The translations under genes were made by a program, and so were the position numbers. Positions 22,664-31,074 of a stretch of DNA of 64,000 bases are shown here, piece after piece. Numbering within the stretch: position 1 is the stretch's first letter; each line of letters starts with the position of its first letter. A model generated the notes under the pieces. It made no database searches, was not told the DNA's origin, and was given only the letters and a program-made list of their open reading frames with translations. The stretch comes from Taudactylus pleione (taxonomy: Eukaryota > Chordata > Amphibia > Anura > Myobatrachidae), in contig JAUIMM010002312.1 of the NCBI GenBank assembly GCA_031769625.1, forward strand, positions 1-64,000, given 5' to 3'.

Positions 22664-22886
22664 CTGTAGTGAAGACCGCGAGCACGGTCCACACTACAGA
22701 GTAACAAACATACAGCAGTCAGCGGCGGCTGTATGTTTCTTATAGCAGCCGATGAGAGTCTGTCAGACTCTCATCGGCTGCTGCGTCGTTCACAGAGTGA
22801 GGCAGCTAGAGTTCACTCATGAGCTCCACCTTCTGGCTTTCCCCGCAGCAGGTTGGGAGAGACGTCACATCATGATGTCTCTCCCA
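22664..22886. repeat. Hairpin cluster with a perfect 19-bp palindrome
   Basis: Four inverted repeats in 223 bp: CTGTAGTG/CACTACAG (22664-22671, 22692-22699); AAACATACAGC/GCTGTATGTTT (22706-22716, 22728-22738); a perfect 19-bp arm pair AGCAGCCGATGAGAGTCTG and its complement around a single T (22744-22762, 22764-22782); and TGGGAGAGAC/GTCTCTCCCA (22854-22863, 22877-22886). They lie in the last intron, inside the right hAT-like end. Copy 2 keeps the 19-bp palindrome at 59945-59983. Confidence 0.9.
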
Positions 22887-23084
22887 TAGTGCAGAGCGGC
22901 CAGGAGGAGCGGACAGCGGCAGTCGTCGGCAGGAGCGGGGATCAGGTAAGTTGCGTTTTTTTTTAAGGGGCACTGCATAGGGGGGGTGGCCGCTACTGTA
23001 GGGACACTGCATAGGTGGGGGTGGCCGATAGTGTGGGGACACTGCATAGGTCGGGGTGGCCGCTACTGGGGACACTATGGGGGG

Positions 23085-23890
23085 GGCTACTACTAGGGGA
23101 AATGCATAGGGGGGATTATTACTGGGGGCACTGCAGAGGGGGAGATTACTACTGGGGGCACTGCAGAGGGGGGATTACTACTGGGGGCACTGCAGAGGGG
23201 GGATTACTACTGGGGGCACTGCAGAGGGGGGGTTATTACTGGGTGCACTGCAGAGGGGGGATTACTACTGGGGGCACTGCAGAGGGGGGATTACTACTGG
23301 GGGTACTGCAGAGGGGGGATTACTACTGGGGGCACTGCAGAGGGGGGATTACTACTGGGGGCACTGCAGAGGGGGGATTACTACTGGGGGCACTGCAGAG
23401 GGGGGATTACTACTGGTGGCACTGCAGAGGGGGGATTACTACTGGGGGCACTGCAGAAGGGGGATTACTACTGGGGGCACTGCAGAAGGGGGATTACTAC
23501 TGGGGGCACTGCAGAGGGGGAGATTATTACTGGGGGCACTGCAGAGGTTGGATTACTACTGGGGGCACTGCAGAGGGGGGATTACTACTGGGGACACTGC
23601 AGAGGGAGGATTACTACTGGGGGCACTGCAGAGGGGGGATTACTACTGGCGGCACTGCAGAGGGGGGGATTACTACTGGGGGCACTGCAGAGGGGGGATT
23701 ACTACTGGGGGCACTGCAGAGGGAGGATTACTACTGGGGGCACTGCAGATGGAGGATTACTACTGGGGGCACTGCAGAGGGAGGATTACTACTGGGAGCA
23801 CTGCAAAGGGGAGATTACTACTGGGGGCACTGCAGAGGGGGGATTACTACTGGGGGCACTGCAGAGGGGGGATTACTACTGGGGCACCCC
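23085..23890. repeat. 29-bp minisatellite F
   Basis: About 28 copies of GGGGGGATTACTACTGGGGG plus CACTGCAGA, G-rich on the plus strand. Because 29 is not a multiple of three, each open frame cycles through three translations (DYYWGHC, ITTGGTAE, LLLGALQ); these are not proteins. Copy 2 (60286-61120) has one unit more. Confidence 0.95.
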
Positions 23891-23954
23891 ATTAGTGGTG
23901 TGACCATGTGGGTTGGTTGTCAGGGGCGTAGGTGCTCAGTAATGCTTCCCGGGG

Positions 23955-24018
23955 TTAAGGGGGGGTCTGGCTCCTACACTTTCATCCTGGCTCCTAAATT
24001 TTAGATAAATGTGTCAAG
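23955..24018. mobile_element. hAT-like terminal repeat (right)
   Basis: GGCTCCTACACTTTCATCCT followed by GGCTCCTAAATTTTAGATAAATGTGTCAAGCCCTG is the inverse complement of the left end at 18888-18945. It is inserted into Tc1-like coding sequence, which resumes at once on its right. The left flank of the opposite end is a TA microsatellite, so the original single-element target duplication cannot be reconstructed. Confidence 0.5.
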
Positions 24019-24051
24019 CCCTGGTGTAAGGGGAAACATATAAATGTGTAG

Positions 24052-24276
24052 GAATGGCCAAGTCACAGCCCAGATCTCAGTGCAATGGAGAATCTGTGGT
24101 CAGACTTGAAGATCGCTGTTCACAAGCGGAAACCATCCAACATGAAGGAGCTGGAGCAGTTTTGCCTTGAGGAATGGGCAAAAATCCCAGGGGCAAGATG
24201 TGGCAAGCTCATAGAGACTCATCCAAAGCGACTGGCAGCTGTAAGTGCCGCAAAAGGTGGCTCCACAAAGTACTGA
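24052..24276 (+). pseudogene. Tc1/mariner-like transposase C-terminus
   Basis: A 75-codon open stretch starting EWPSHSPDL. It contains AMENLWSDL, where the glutamate fits the third catalytic acid of a DD34E transposase, and ends AAKGGSTKY at TGA. A TAG stands just before EWPS, and upstream coding is lost at the hAT-like end. Downstream to 24502 is the Tc1-like 3' untranslated end, closing with TTTTGCAAGGCGCTGTA. The catalytic aspartates are absent, so this is a dead fragment. The family call is strong because motif order and the 3' end agree. Confidence 0.85.
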
Positions 24277-24502
24277 CTTTAGGGGGGTGAATAGTTATGC
24301 ACGCTGAAGTTTTCTGTTATGTTGTCCTAAATGTTGTTTGATTCACAATATAAAAAAACACAACGTCACAGTTGTAGGCATGTTCTGTGAATGACATGAC
24401 GCACACCTTCACACAATCCATTGTAATTCCAGGTTGTGAGGCAACAAAACATGAAAAATCCAAAGGGGGGGGGGGGGGTGAATACTTTTGCAAGGCGCTG
24501 TA
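24277..24502 (+). mobile_element. Tc1-like 3' untranslated end
   Basis: Follows the transposase stop directly and runs through a G-homopolymer (14 G in copy 1, 12 in copy 2) to TTTTGCAAGGCGCTGTA, the expected terminal inverted-repeat sequence of this Tc1 group. Confidence 0.75.
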
Positions 24503-24965
24503 TGTACATTGGAGTACGATTAAGACAATTATTATTTATCAATTCTATATTTCATTTTCCATATATTTTTTATTTTTACTTTTTGCACTATAGGGTCTAA
24601 TGAGGCCTTTTTTCCTTCTGGATTTTTACCCGACCATGGGGTACCCTTGATATGTATTATTTCACCATTATGCAATATATTTACAGATACAGTGTAAATC
24701 ATTACTATTTGGGTTACCCCTCATATGATTCACGGTTTTATTTGTGCACTTTATGTTTAAATATTTATTGTCAATAGACCGTTTTACTTCTATAATGAAC
24801 AATATCGATTGGTCATCCCATTGCGCTTTCCCACAATATTTTTTGTTTCTTCCATTCAAGGGGTTAGTAGCCGCCCCTCAGAGAGCTGCATAGGAACACC
24901 ATTTTCCATCCCTCTCATAACCTAGCGCCCGTTTGTTTTGTATTGTGCTATATATTTATATATAT
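24503..24965. other. AT-rich intronic spacer
   Basis: AT-rich sequence between the Tc1 end and the 762-bp inverted-repeat element. No gene, tandem repeat or inverted repeat that I can support. Confidence 0.5.
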
Positions 24966-25727
24966 CCAGCATAGTTCAGCGGCACTCTGAGACTTGTAAT
25001 GATGGTAAATCAAACAAAATCTGCGTTTCGGGGAGTAGCCCGTCTTATGCATTTCATTAATTTTTATAGAAATAATTTTTTTTTTTATATGACACAGTAT
25101 TCATATTGGTCATAACACCTTTTTCATGTGTTAATGTTTTTTTTATTAATTAAAATTGTTTCTCAATAGGTAGAACACATTATGCACTTTATTCATGATC
25201 AGTTATTTTTGTATTTATATTAGTGCCCGATTTTAATAGCACTAGGGTTGGAATGTCACAAAGAATGTATTAATGTTTTGTTGAAGACTGCCTTACATAT
25301 ATAACTATTCATACATAGTTTCTTTGTTTTTTTCTGCAGTGTTTTAAATGCACATTTTATTCATTTATTTTTAGATATGTTTTATTTTTACACCATTTTG
25401 TCAAGTTCTACATGAATTTTCTAGTTATTGTAGTATAATATGTTGATTGGCATTCCACGCAGCCGGACCGGCATCTGTTCCATGATCACGTCACTTCCGG
25501 TGACACGGAGCAGCGTGACCGGAAGTAGAACTCGGTGACGGAGGCGGCTGTCGATCCGGAGGGGAGAATGGAGTCCTTTTGGGCATGTAAGTATTTAAGG
25601 TTGTGTTGCACATTGTTTTATCTTGTTTGTCCTGAAGATGGGGTAGCCCCCGAAACGCCGTAGACATTATAGATTTTATTTGATTTACCATCATTACAAG
25701 TCTCAGAGTGCTGCTGATCTATGCTGG
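24966..25727. mobile_element. 762-bp element with long inverted ends
   Basis: The left end CCAGCATAGTTCAGC to GGTAAATCAAACAAAATCT (24966-25021) matches the inverted right end at about 25671-25727 with few mismatches. Both ends also carry CGTTTCGGGG-type blocks near 25024 and 25656. The interior is AT-rich, then GC-rich near the right with CACTTCCGGT (25489-25500) facing ACCGGAAGTAG (25519-25529). No transposase. No clear target duplication, so the superfamily is not assigned. Copy 2 is at 62194-62955. Confidence 0.7.
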
Positions 25728-25774
25728 TTATGTTGGAAAGTATCACTCACCTTGGAGTGCCGGTCCATTTCTTG

Positions 25775-25810
<36 letters not shown>

Positions 25811-26345
25811 TACACTCAACACTTCCCCAGATAATCCTGCGTTTGTCGATGCCCTGGGTTTGGTGCCATGGGGGTGATCAGGTGGCTGTTTTGCTGCTGT
25901 GGGAGTTGGGGGTAACTTCCTGTGGCTGCTACTGACAGTGAAGAGCGGTGGGTGGGGGCCAGAAGGGGGTACAACCATCTGGCAAACAATAGTGTGTAGG
26001 AGGAGGTGAGCATGGGCCAGCTGCTGCCACTAATTAAGCTATCTACCCTTACCCCCAGCACTGACGGCCCCTAGCCCCCTCCTTGCCAACCAGCTCGGTC
26101 GCAAATACTGTCTGCTCTTAATACCCTCTATCAGCACCAGCTCTACCACAACTTCTTCCTGCCTTTACCCACAGCTCTATACCAACTGCTGCTTGCCCTT
26201 AACCCCCTCTACCTCAACTATTACCTGCTCCCAGCACTGGCCCAACTGCTTCCTGCCCTCATCCTCCATAATATATGATGGGTCACAGAAATAGTGTAGT
26301 AGAACCCCTTTTTATAAAAATTTAGGGGACCCTGGGTCCCATAAT
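25728..26345. other. Intronic spacer with (TA)n and pyrimidine-rich stretch
   Basis: A TA run at about 25779-25809, then ordinary sequence, then a C/T-rich stretch (26070-26270) with a degenerate repeat of roughly 35 bp around CAACTGCTGCTTGCCC. No gene is evident. Confidence 0.5.
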
Positions 26346-26349
26346 ATTT

Positions 26350-26640
26350 TTCATTCAGCGTGATCACTGCCACTTGGATAGTAGATGTAACTGAAAGTCC
26401 CTGGAATGGAACCTTCAGGACTGAGCGGCCTCAGAGGAAACAAGTTATCCCAGCAGAAGCATGCACAGATGGATCGAAACCAGACCAAGTGAATCAAGGC
26501 CTGGATGACGACAATGTTTTCCAAAGGCAGAAAGACCTTCAGGGAGTTGTGGAACAGCATGCCCAGGAATATCACCCTCCTCTGTGACAGGACAAGAATG
26601 GTCTCTTTGAAGTTATTAATCCAACAGTGAAATATTAAAC
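26350..26640 (-). pseudogene. DIRS-like reverse transcriptase remnant
   Basis: On the minus strand, SQRRVIFLGMLFHNSLKVFL followed by LPLENIV resembles the conserved late part of DIRS/tyrosine-recombinase retrotransposon reverse transcriptase, where a LGMLF-x-T-S-L-x-x-VFLP block is usual. After a frameshift, CMLLLG and FHSRDFQ fit the following family block. Stops interrupt it. Copy 2 carries the same piece at about 63580-63870. The family call is recalled resemblance only. Confidence 0.5.
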
Positions 26641-26925
26641 ACCTGATGTGTCAAACAAACATGGGACTGAATTATGTCAAAGGAAGGGGCCTTAATGACC
26701 TCCCTTGTATTAATGTTTGGGAATCAGAATGTTAAAAGAAGACTTGTCAGAACTCCAGGCTGTTACTGAAAAAATTATTCTGAGATGTCTCCTGACTCCC
26801 GCACTAGACAGATGAATTTGCCTCATTAGTTTGTTCTGACAGAGGAGAGTGTAGGATAAAAGATTGTTATAGTGACTGAGCAATGAGAATATGTGACTAT
26901 TCTATAATACGTGTTTATAACTCAC

Positions 26926-27499
26926 CTGTGCCGATATCTGTAGGGATTTCCTCCTCTTTACACTGCTGATCACCCCTCACATACGTCTCTTCTTCTCCAT
27001 CTATATCTTCTGCCTCTATATCAGTCACATACGTTTCTTCTTCTCCCTCTATATATTCTGCTTTTATATTTGTCACATATGTTTCTTCTCCCTCTATATC
27101 TTCTGCCTTCATATCAGTCACGTACGTCTCTTCTTTTCCATCTGTATCTTCTGCCTTTATATCAGTCACATAAGTCTCTTCTTCTCCCTCTGTATCATCT
27201 GTCTTATTATCAGTCACATACGTCTCTTCTTCTCCCTCTATATCTTCTGTCTTTATATCAGTCACATACGTCTCTTCTTCTCCCTCTATATCTTCTGCCT
27301 TTATATCAGTCACATACATCTCTTCTTCTCCATCTATATCTTCTGCCTTTATATCAGTCACATATGTCTCTTCTTCTCCCTCTATGTCTTCTGTCTTCAT
27401 ATCAGTCACATACGTCTCTTCTTCTCCCTCTATATCAGTCACATATGTCTCTTCTTCTCCCTCTATGTCTTCTGTCTTAACATCAGCCAGATCTTCACC
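26926..27499 (-). CDS. Acidic-repeat exon of zinc-finger gene
   Basis: A 574-bp exon between acceptor TTTTTTAG and donor G|GTGAGT. It enters in phase 0 (GEDLADVK) and leaves with one base. It encodes eleven imperfect repeats built on EGEEETYVTDIKAEDI, then GDQQCKEEEIPTDIGTG. Each repeat is rich in Glu and Asp. Such repeats resemble the finger-associated modules described for Xenopus zinc-finger proteins; their biochemical role is uncertain. Both splice sites keep frame with neighbouring exons. It is a coding minisatellite of about 48 bp, so copy number may vary. The equivalent exon of copy 2 would lie just past the window end. Confidence 0.85.
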
Positions 27500-27640
27500 C
27501 TAAAAAACCCATAAAATATTACCATCGGATTTCAATGAGATAACACAGACTAAAATCAGTATATAAGACACACAAAGATTCTCTTCACATCATATTAACA
27601 GTCACTTTGGTATATTGGTGAAACCCTAAATCCCATCTAC

Positions 27641-27738
27641 CTGATGCTCCTGTGGGATCCTGTGATTCTCCTCTGTACAATCCTGAGAATAAAGATGACG
27701 GGGACATCTCTCTAGTGTATTTCTGTTACTGGGTCCAT
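27641..27738 (-). CDS. Short linker exon of zinc-finger gene
   Basis: A 98-bp exon, acceptor CTATAG|ATGGACCC and donor CATCAG|GTAGAT. It completes the split GAT codon and reads DGPSNRNTLERCPRHLYSQD and onward to IPQEHQ with no stop. This is the usual exon between the KRAB-like box and the acidic repeats in amphibian finger genes. It is intact. Confidence 0.85.
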
Positions 27739-27855
27739 CTATAGGAGACACAGTGACTCAGTACATTGTATAGATGTGATTATCAGGTGATGTGTGTATA
27801 TAGGAGGCCCCCTTACCTACTCTCCCCTGTACAATAAATTACAGTCTCCTCTTAC

Positions 27856-27980
27856 CCAGTGATGTGAGGGGCCGGTGATTCTCCATCATCACGTCCTTGT
27901 ACAGGACCGTTGTGTTCCTCTATATACTCCCCCTCCTACATGGAGATATAGACAGTGAGATCCTGACACATTATAGAAAC
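27856..27980 (-). pseudogene. KRAB-like box exon, disrupted
   Basis: A 125-bp exon, acceptor GTTAG|GTTTCT and donor ACTGG|GTAAG. It starts [14 protein letters not shown], then meets an in-frame TAG (27936-27938) where amphibian homologues have the EEW of the KRAB-like core; the tryptophan position is also changed to glycine (EGEY). A one-base insertion near 27909 shifts the frame again; past it the tail reads [16 protein letters not shown] and joins the next exon in frame. The exon is 125 rather than 124 bp because of that insertion. A normal full-length product cannot be read through it. An ATG at 27887-27889 lies after both lesions. Confidence 0.85.
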
Positions 27981-28059
27981 CTAACACACACAATATTACA
28001 GTCATCACCCGAACACATTCTCTGGTGTTACTGTATAATGTCCAATTCCCAGGAGTCAC

Positions 28060-28251
28060 CTCTCCAGTCAGCAGCTGAATGATCTTATTGGTGAGTTCCA
28101 AGATCTTCTGGTCTTTGTTTCTCTCATGTATCAGAGAGTGAGGTGGAGGCACTGTGATGGGTCTCTGGGTGCTGCTCAGTCCTCCTGACACACGGGGATG
28201 GATGCTGGTTGTCTCAAAATCACTGGATGTCTTCTTCACTACTGTATAATC
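28060..28251 (-). CDS. Upstream coding exon (DYTVVKK...LLTGE)
   Basis: A 192-bp exon of exactly 64 codons, phase 0 at both ends. Acceptor is ACATAG|GATTAT and donor GGAGAG|GTGACT. It reads [12 protein letters not shown], then [20 protein letters not shown], and ends KIIQLLTGE. This is the standard exon before the KRAB-like box in amphibian zinc-finger genes. It is open throughout, but translation continuing from it would stop 14 codons into the next exon. Confidence 0.8.
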
Positions 28252-28309
28252 CTATGTATTGGGGGAAACACCAAATATCACTGTAAACACTCCCAGATCC
28301 CTCATCTTG

Positions 28310-29826
28310 CCCCTGTATTATTATTATTAAATATATACATGAGGTCACAGTGAAACTCCCAGATATCACCTCCCCAGTCATGTCTCTGTATTATTACTAT
28401 AGATATAAGTGATGTCACTGTAACATTCCAAGATCCCCTCACCTCCCAATCATGTCCCTGTATTATTACTATAGCAATAAGTGATGTCACTGTGATACTC
28501 CCAGATCCCCTCACCTCCCCAGTCATGTCCCTGTATTATTACTATAGCAATAAGTGATGTCACTGTGACACTCCCAGATCCCCTCACCTCCCCAGTCATG
28601 TCCCTGTATTATTACTATAGATATAAGTGATGTCACTGTGACACTCCCAGATCCTCTCACCTCCCCAGTCATGTCCCTGTATTATTACTATAGATATAAG
28701 TGATGTCACTGTGACATCCCCAGATCCCCTCACCTCCCCAGTCATGTCCCTGTATTATTACTATAGATAGAAGTGATGTCACTATGACACCCCCAGATCC
28801 TCTCACCTCCCCAGTCATGTCCCTGTATTATTACTATAGATATAAGTGATGTCACTGTGACATCCCCAGATCCCCTCACCTCCCCAGTCATGTCCCTGTA
28901 TTATTACTATAGATATAAGTGATGTCACTGTGACACCCCCAGATCCTCTTACCTCTCCAGTCATGTCCCTGTATTATTACTATAGATATAAGTGATGTCA
29001 CATTGACACCCCCAGATCCCCTCACCTCCCCAGTCATGTCCCTGTATTATTACTATAGATATAAGTGATGTCACTGTGACACTCCCAGACCCTCTCACCT
29101 CCCCAGTCATGTCCATGTATTATTACTATAGATATAAGTGATGTCACTGTGACACTCCCAGATCCCCTCACCTCCCCAGTCATGTCCCTGTATTATTATT
29201 ATAGATATAAGTGATGTCACTGTGACACTCCCAGATCCCCTCACCTCCCCAGTCATGTCCCTGTATTATTACTATAGATATTAGTGATGTCACTGTGACA
29301 CCCTCAGATCCCCTCACCTCCCCAGTCATGTCCCTGTATTATTATTATAGATATAAGTGATGTCACTGTGACACTCCCAGATCCCCTCACCTCCCCAGTC
29401 ATGTCCCTGTATTATTACTATAGATATTAGTGATGTCACTGTGACACCCCCAGATCCCCTCACCTCCCCAGTCATGTCCCTGTATTATTACTATAGATAT
29501 AAGTGATGTCACTGTGACACTCCCAGATCCCCTTACCTCCCCAGTCATGTGCCTGTATTATTACTATAGATATAAGTGATGTCACTGTGACATTCCCAGA
29601 TCCCCTCACCTCCCCAGTCATGTCCCTGTATTATTACTATAGATATAAGTGATGTCACTGTGACACTCCCAGATCCCCTCACCTCCCCAGTCATGTCCCT
29701 GTATTATTACTATAGATATAAGCGATGTCACTGTGACATTCTCAGATCCCCTCACCTCCCCAGTCATGTCCCTGTATTATTACTATAGATATAAGTGATG
29801 TCACTGTGACACCCCCAGATCCTCTT
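28310..29826. repeat. 73-bp minisatellite H with donor-like motif
   Basis: About 21 copies of a 73-bp unit, CAGTCATGTCCCTGTATTAT through GATGTCACTGTGACACTCCC to ATCCCCTCACCTCCC. On the gene strand each unit contains ATGACTGGGGAG|GTGAGG, which resembles the 3' end of the gene's own exon 1 (TTACTGGAGAG|GTAAGA at 29828) and its intron start. The array lies in the intron between the exon-1 remnant and the 64-codon exon. Confidence 0.92.
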
Positions 29827-29828
29827 AC

Positions 29829-29852
29829 CTCTCCAGTAAGCAAATAGATCAT
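29829..29852 (-). pseudogene. Exon 1 remnant (MIYLLTGE)
   Basis: On the minus strand, ATG ATC TAT TTG CTT ACT GGA GAG stands directly before a donor, GTAAGAG. Amphibian homologues end exon 1 with a similar IIYLLTGE, so this is the 3' end of the first coding exon. Immediately upstream in frame are stops, and 12 bp further a foldback element begins, so the usual N-terminal part is gone. The methionine is probably a substituted internal isoleucine. Confidence 0.6.
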
Positions 29853-29863
29853 CTGTACGGTTT

Positions 29864-29965
29864 ACTACTATATTGACTGAAATTGATCTGGTCTGAAGAC
29901 TTTAATGTATAACACTGACCATGACAATGTCATTGGACCAAATCAATGTTAGTGAATATAGTAGT
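29864..29965. mobile_element. 102-bp foldback element beside exon 1
   Basis: ACTACTATATTGACTGAAAT to GATCTGGTC (29864-29893) is matched in inverse by GACCAAATCAATGTTAGTGA to ATATAGTAGT (29936-29965) with about five mismatches, around a 42-bp centre. It sits where the 5' part of exon 1 should be. Confidence 0.7.
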
Positions 29966-30063
29966 GAAAGGATTGCCTCCACCTTACATAAAGACACAGG
30001 CTATACATCAGACTGTAACTGTGAACGAGATAGAGGCAAAACACACGTCCCTCTTAGTTTTTG
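29966..30063. other. Short spacer
   Basis: Unrecognised sequence between the foldback element and the hairpin cluster. Confidence 0.4.
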
Positions 30064-30284
30064 GAGCGGCCTCCTGGCCGCTCGCATAGCTGTGGGTGAC
30101 CACTAGTGATGTCAGTGGGGCCGGCCCCAGACGGTAGGCGTTCCCATAGGAACGCCTCCGTCTGGGCAGCCACGACCCCGGCGCGCCCACCAAAGGGGGC
30201 GTGCTGTCAATCACCATCGACAGCACGCCCCCTTTGATGCGAGACCCATGACGACGGCTTGGCCATCATTAATCGGGTCTCGCA
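30064..30284. repeat. Cluster of four GC-rich hairpins
   Basis: Four non-overlapping inverted repeats: GAGCGGCC/GGCCGCTC (30064-30083, 4-nt loop); CCCAGACGG plus AGGCGTTCC with their complements (30126-30166, 18-bp stem, 1-nt bulge, 4-nt loop); CAAAGGGGGCGTGCTGTC and its perfect 18-bp complement (30191-30208, 30219-30236, 10-nt loop); TGCGAGACCC/GGGTCTCGCA (30238-30247, 30275-30284). CpG-rich, unlike the AT-rich flanks. Likely a transposon core, but no termini were identified. Confidence 0.9.
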
Positions 30285-31074
30285 CATGCGCACTTGGGCA
30301 ACATCGACCCGCTTGCGAGCGCTCATCGACCCTGTCCCCTCCTGGACACATCTCCACTATTGCTTCACTACAGAGAAAAAACTGCACCGGGGGTAAGCGG
30401 CACTGACACCCTGCACTGCCTAGCGCATCAGGGCAGCCGATCAGGAACCTCTTGTGCTGCCGTCTCCTACTAATCTCTGTCACCCCAGTGCATGGTCCCC
30501 CAGTCTGTCATTCAGCGTTACATGCCCATCACATCACTGAAAGGCAGGAGTGGGATGACCTATATAGCGTTGGATGTAACCTCTATTCTTTATCTTATGC
30601 TCTTTTCTGTGCCTTATTACAGCCATCCCACTATATGTGATCACCTATACTGAATGCTGACTTTACACTCAGTCTGGGAGTAAATACATGTCTGATACTT
30701 CATTGCCATAGACAATATCAGACTGTATAGATCACATCAATAAGCTGCAAGCTATTATACTATTACAGTGACTGGTCCGAGTGTAAGTGTTATAGACATC
30801 TATATAATGGTGATCTATGAATATATTAAGGACACTTTACAAAGCTGTCTAGGAGGGGAGATTATATTCCTATGAATACAATATTATGACTTAATGCACA
30901 ATATATGTGTATTATACATTGCACAGCCTAACAATGTGCAATGTTCATATATTAACCTGCTCAATGAAAACCTGCTCCCTGCAGAGCGTAACAAGCTCAG
31001 ATGTATATTAGATGCCTCGATCATGTCTGACTAGCAATTTCCTCACTGCAGAGCTGAATAATGATTAATACATG
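30285..31074. other. Unassigned intronic or upstream spacer
   Basis: About 800 bp between the hairpin cluster and minisatellite I, first GC-rich and then AT-rich. No gene or repeat is supported. Confidence 0.4.

Noticed and set aside
23015..24004. A 329-codon plus-strand frame rich in YYWGHCRGG
   Set aside because: It is the 29-bp minisatellite cycling through its three frames, then running into a transposon end.
18888..24018. A single intact 5.1-kb hAT transposon
   Set aside because: The ends match but the flanks do not share an 8-bp duplication, and no hAT transposase is inside. Kept only as a hypothesis in the findings.
27070..27480. Plus-strand Leu/Ser/Tyr-rich frame
   Set aside because: Antisense shadow of the acidic-repeat exon, which has intact splice sites and phase on the minus strand.
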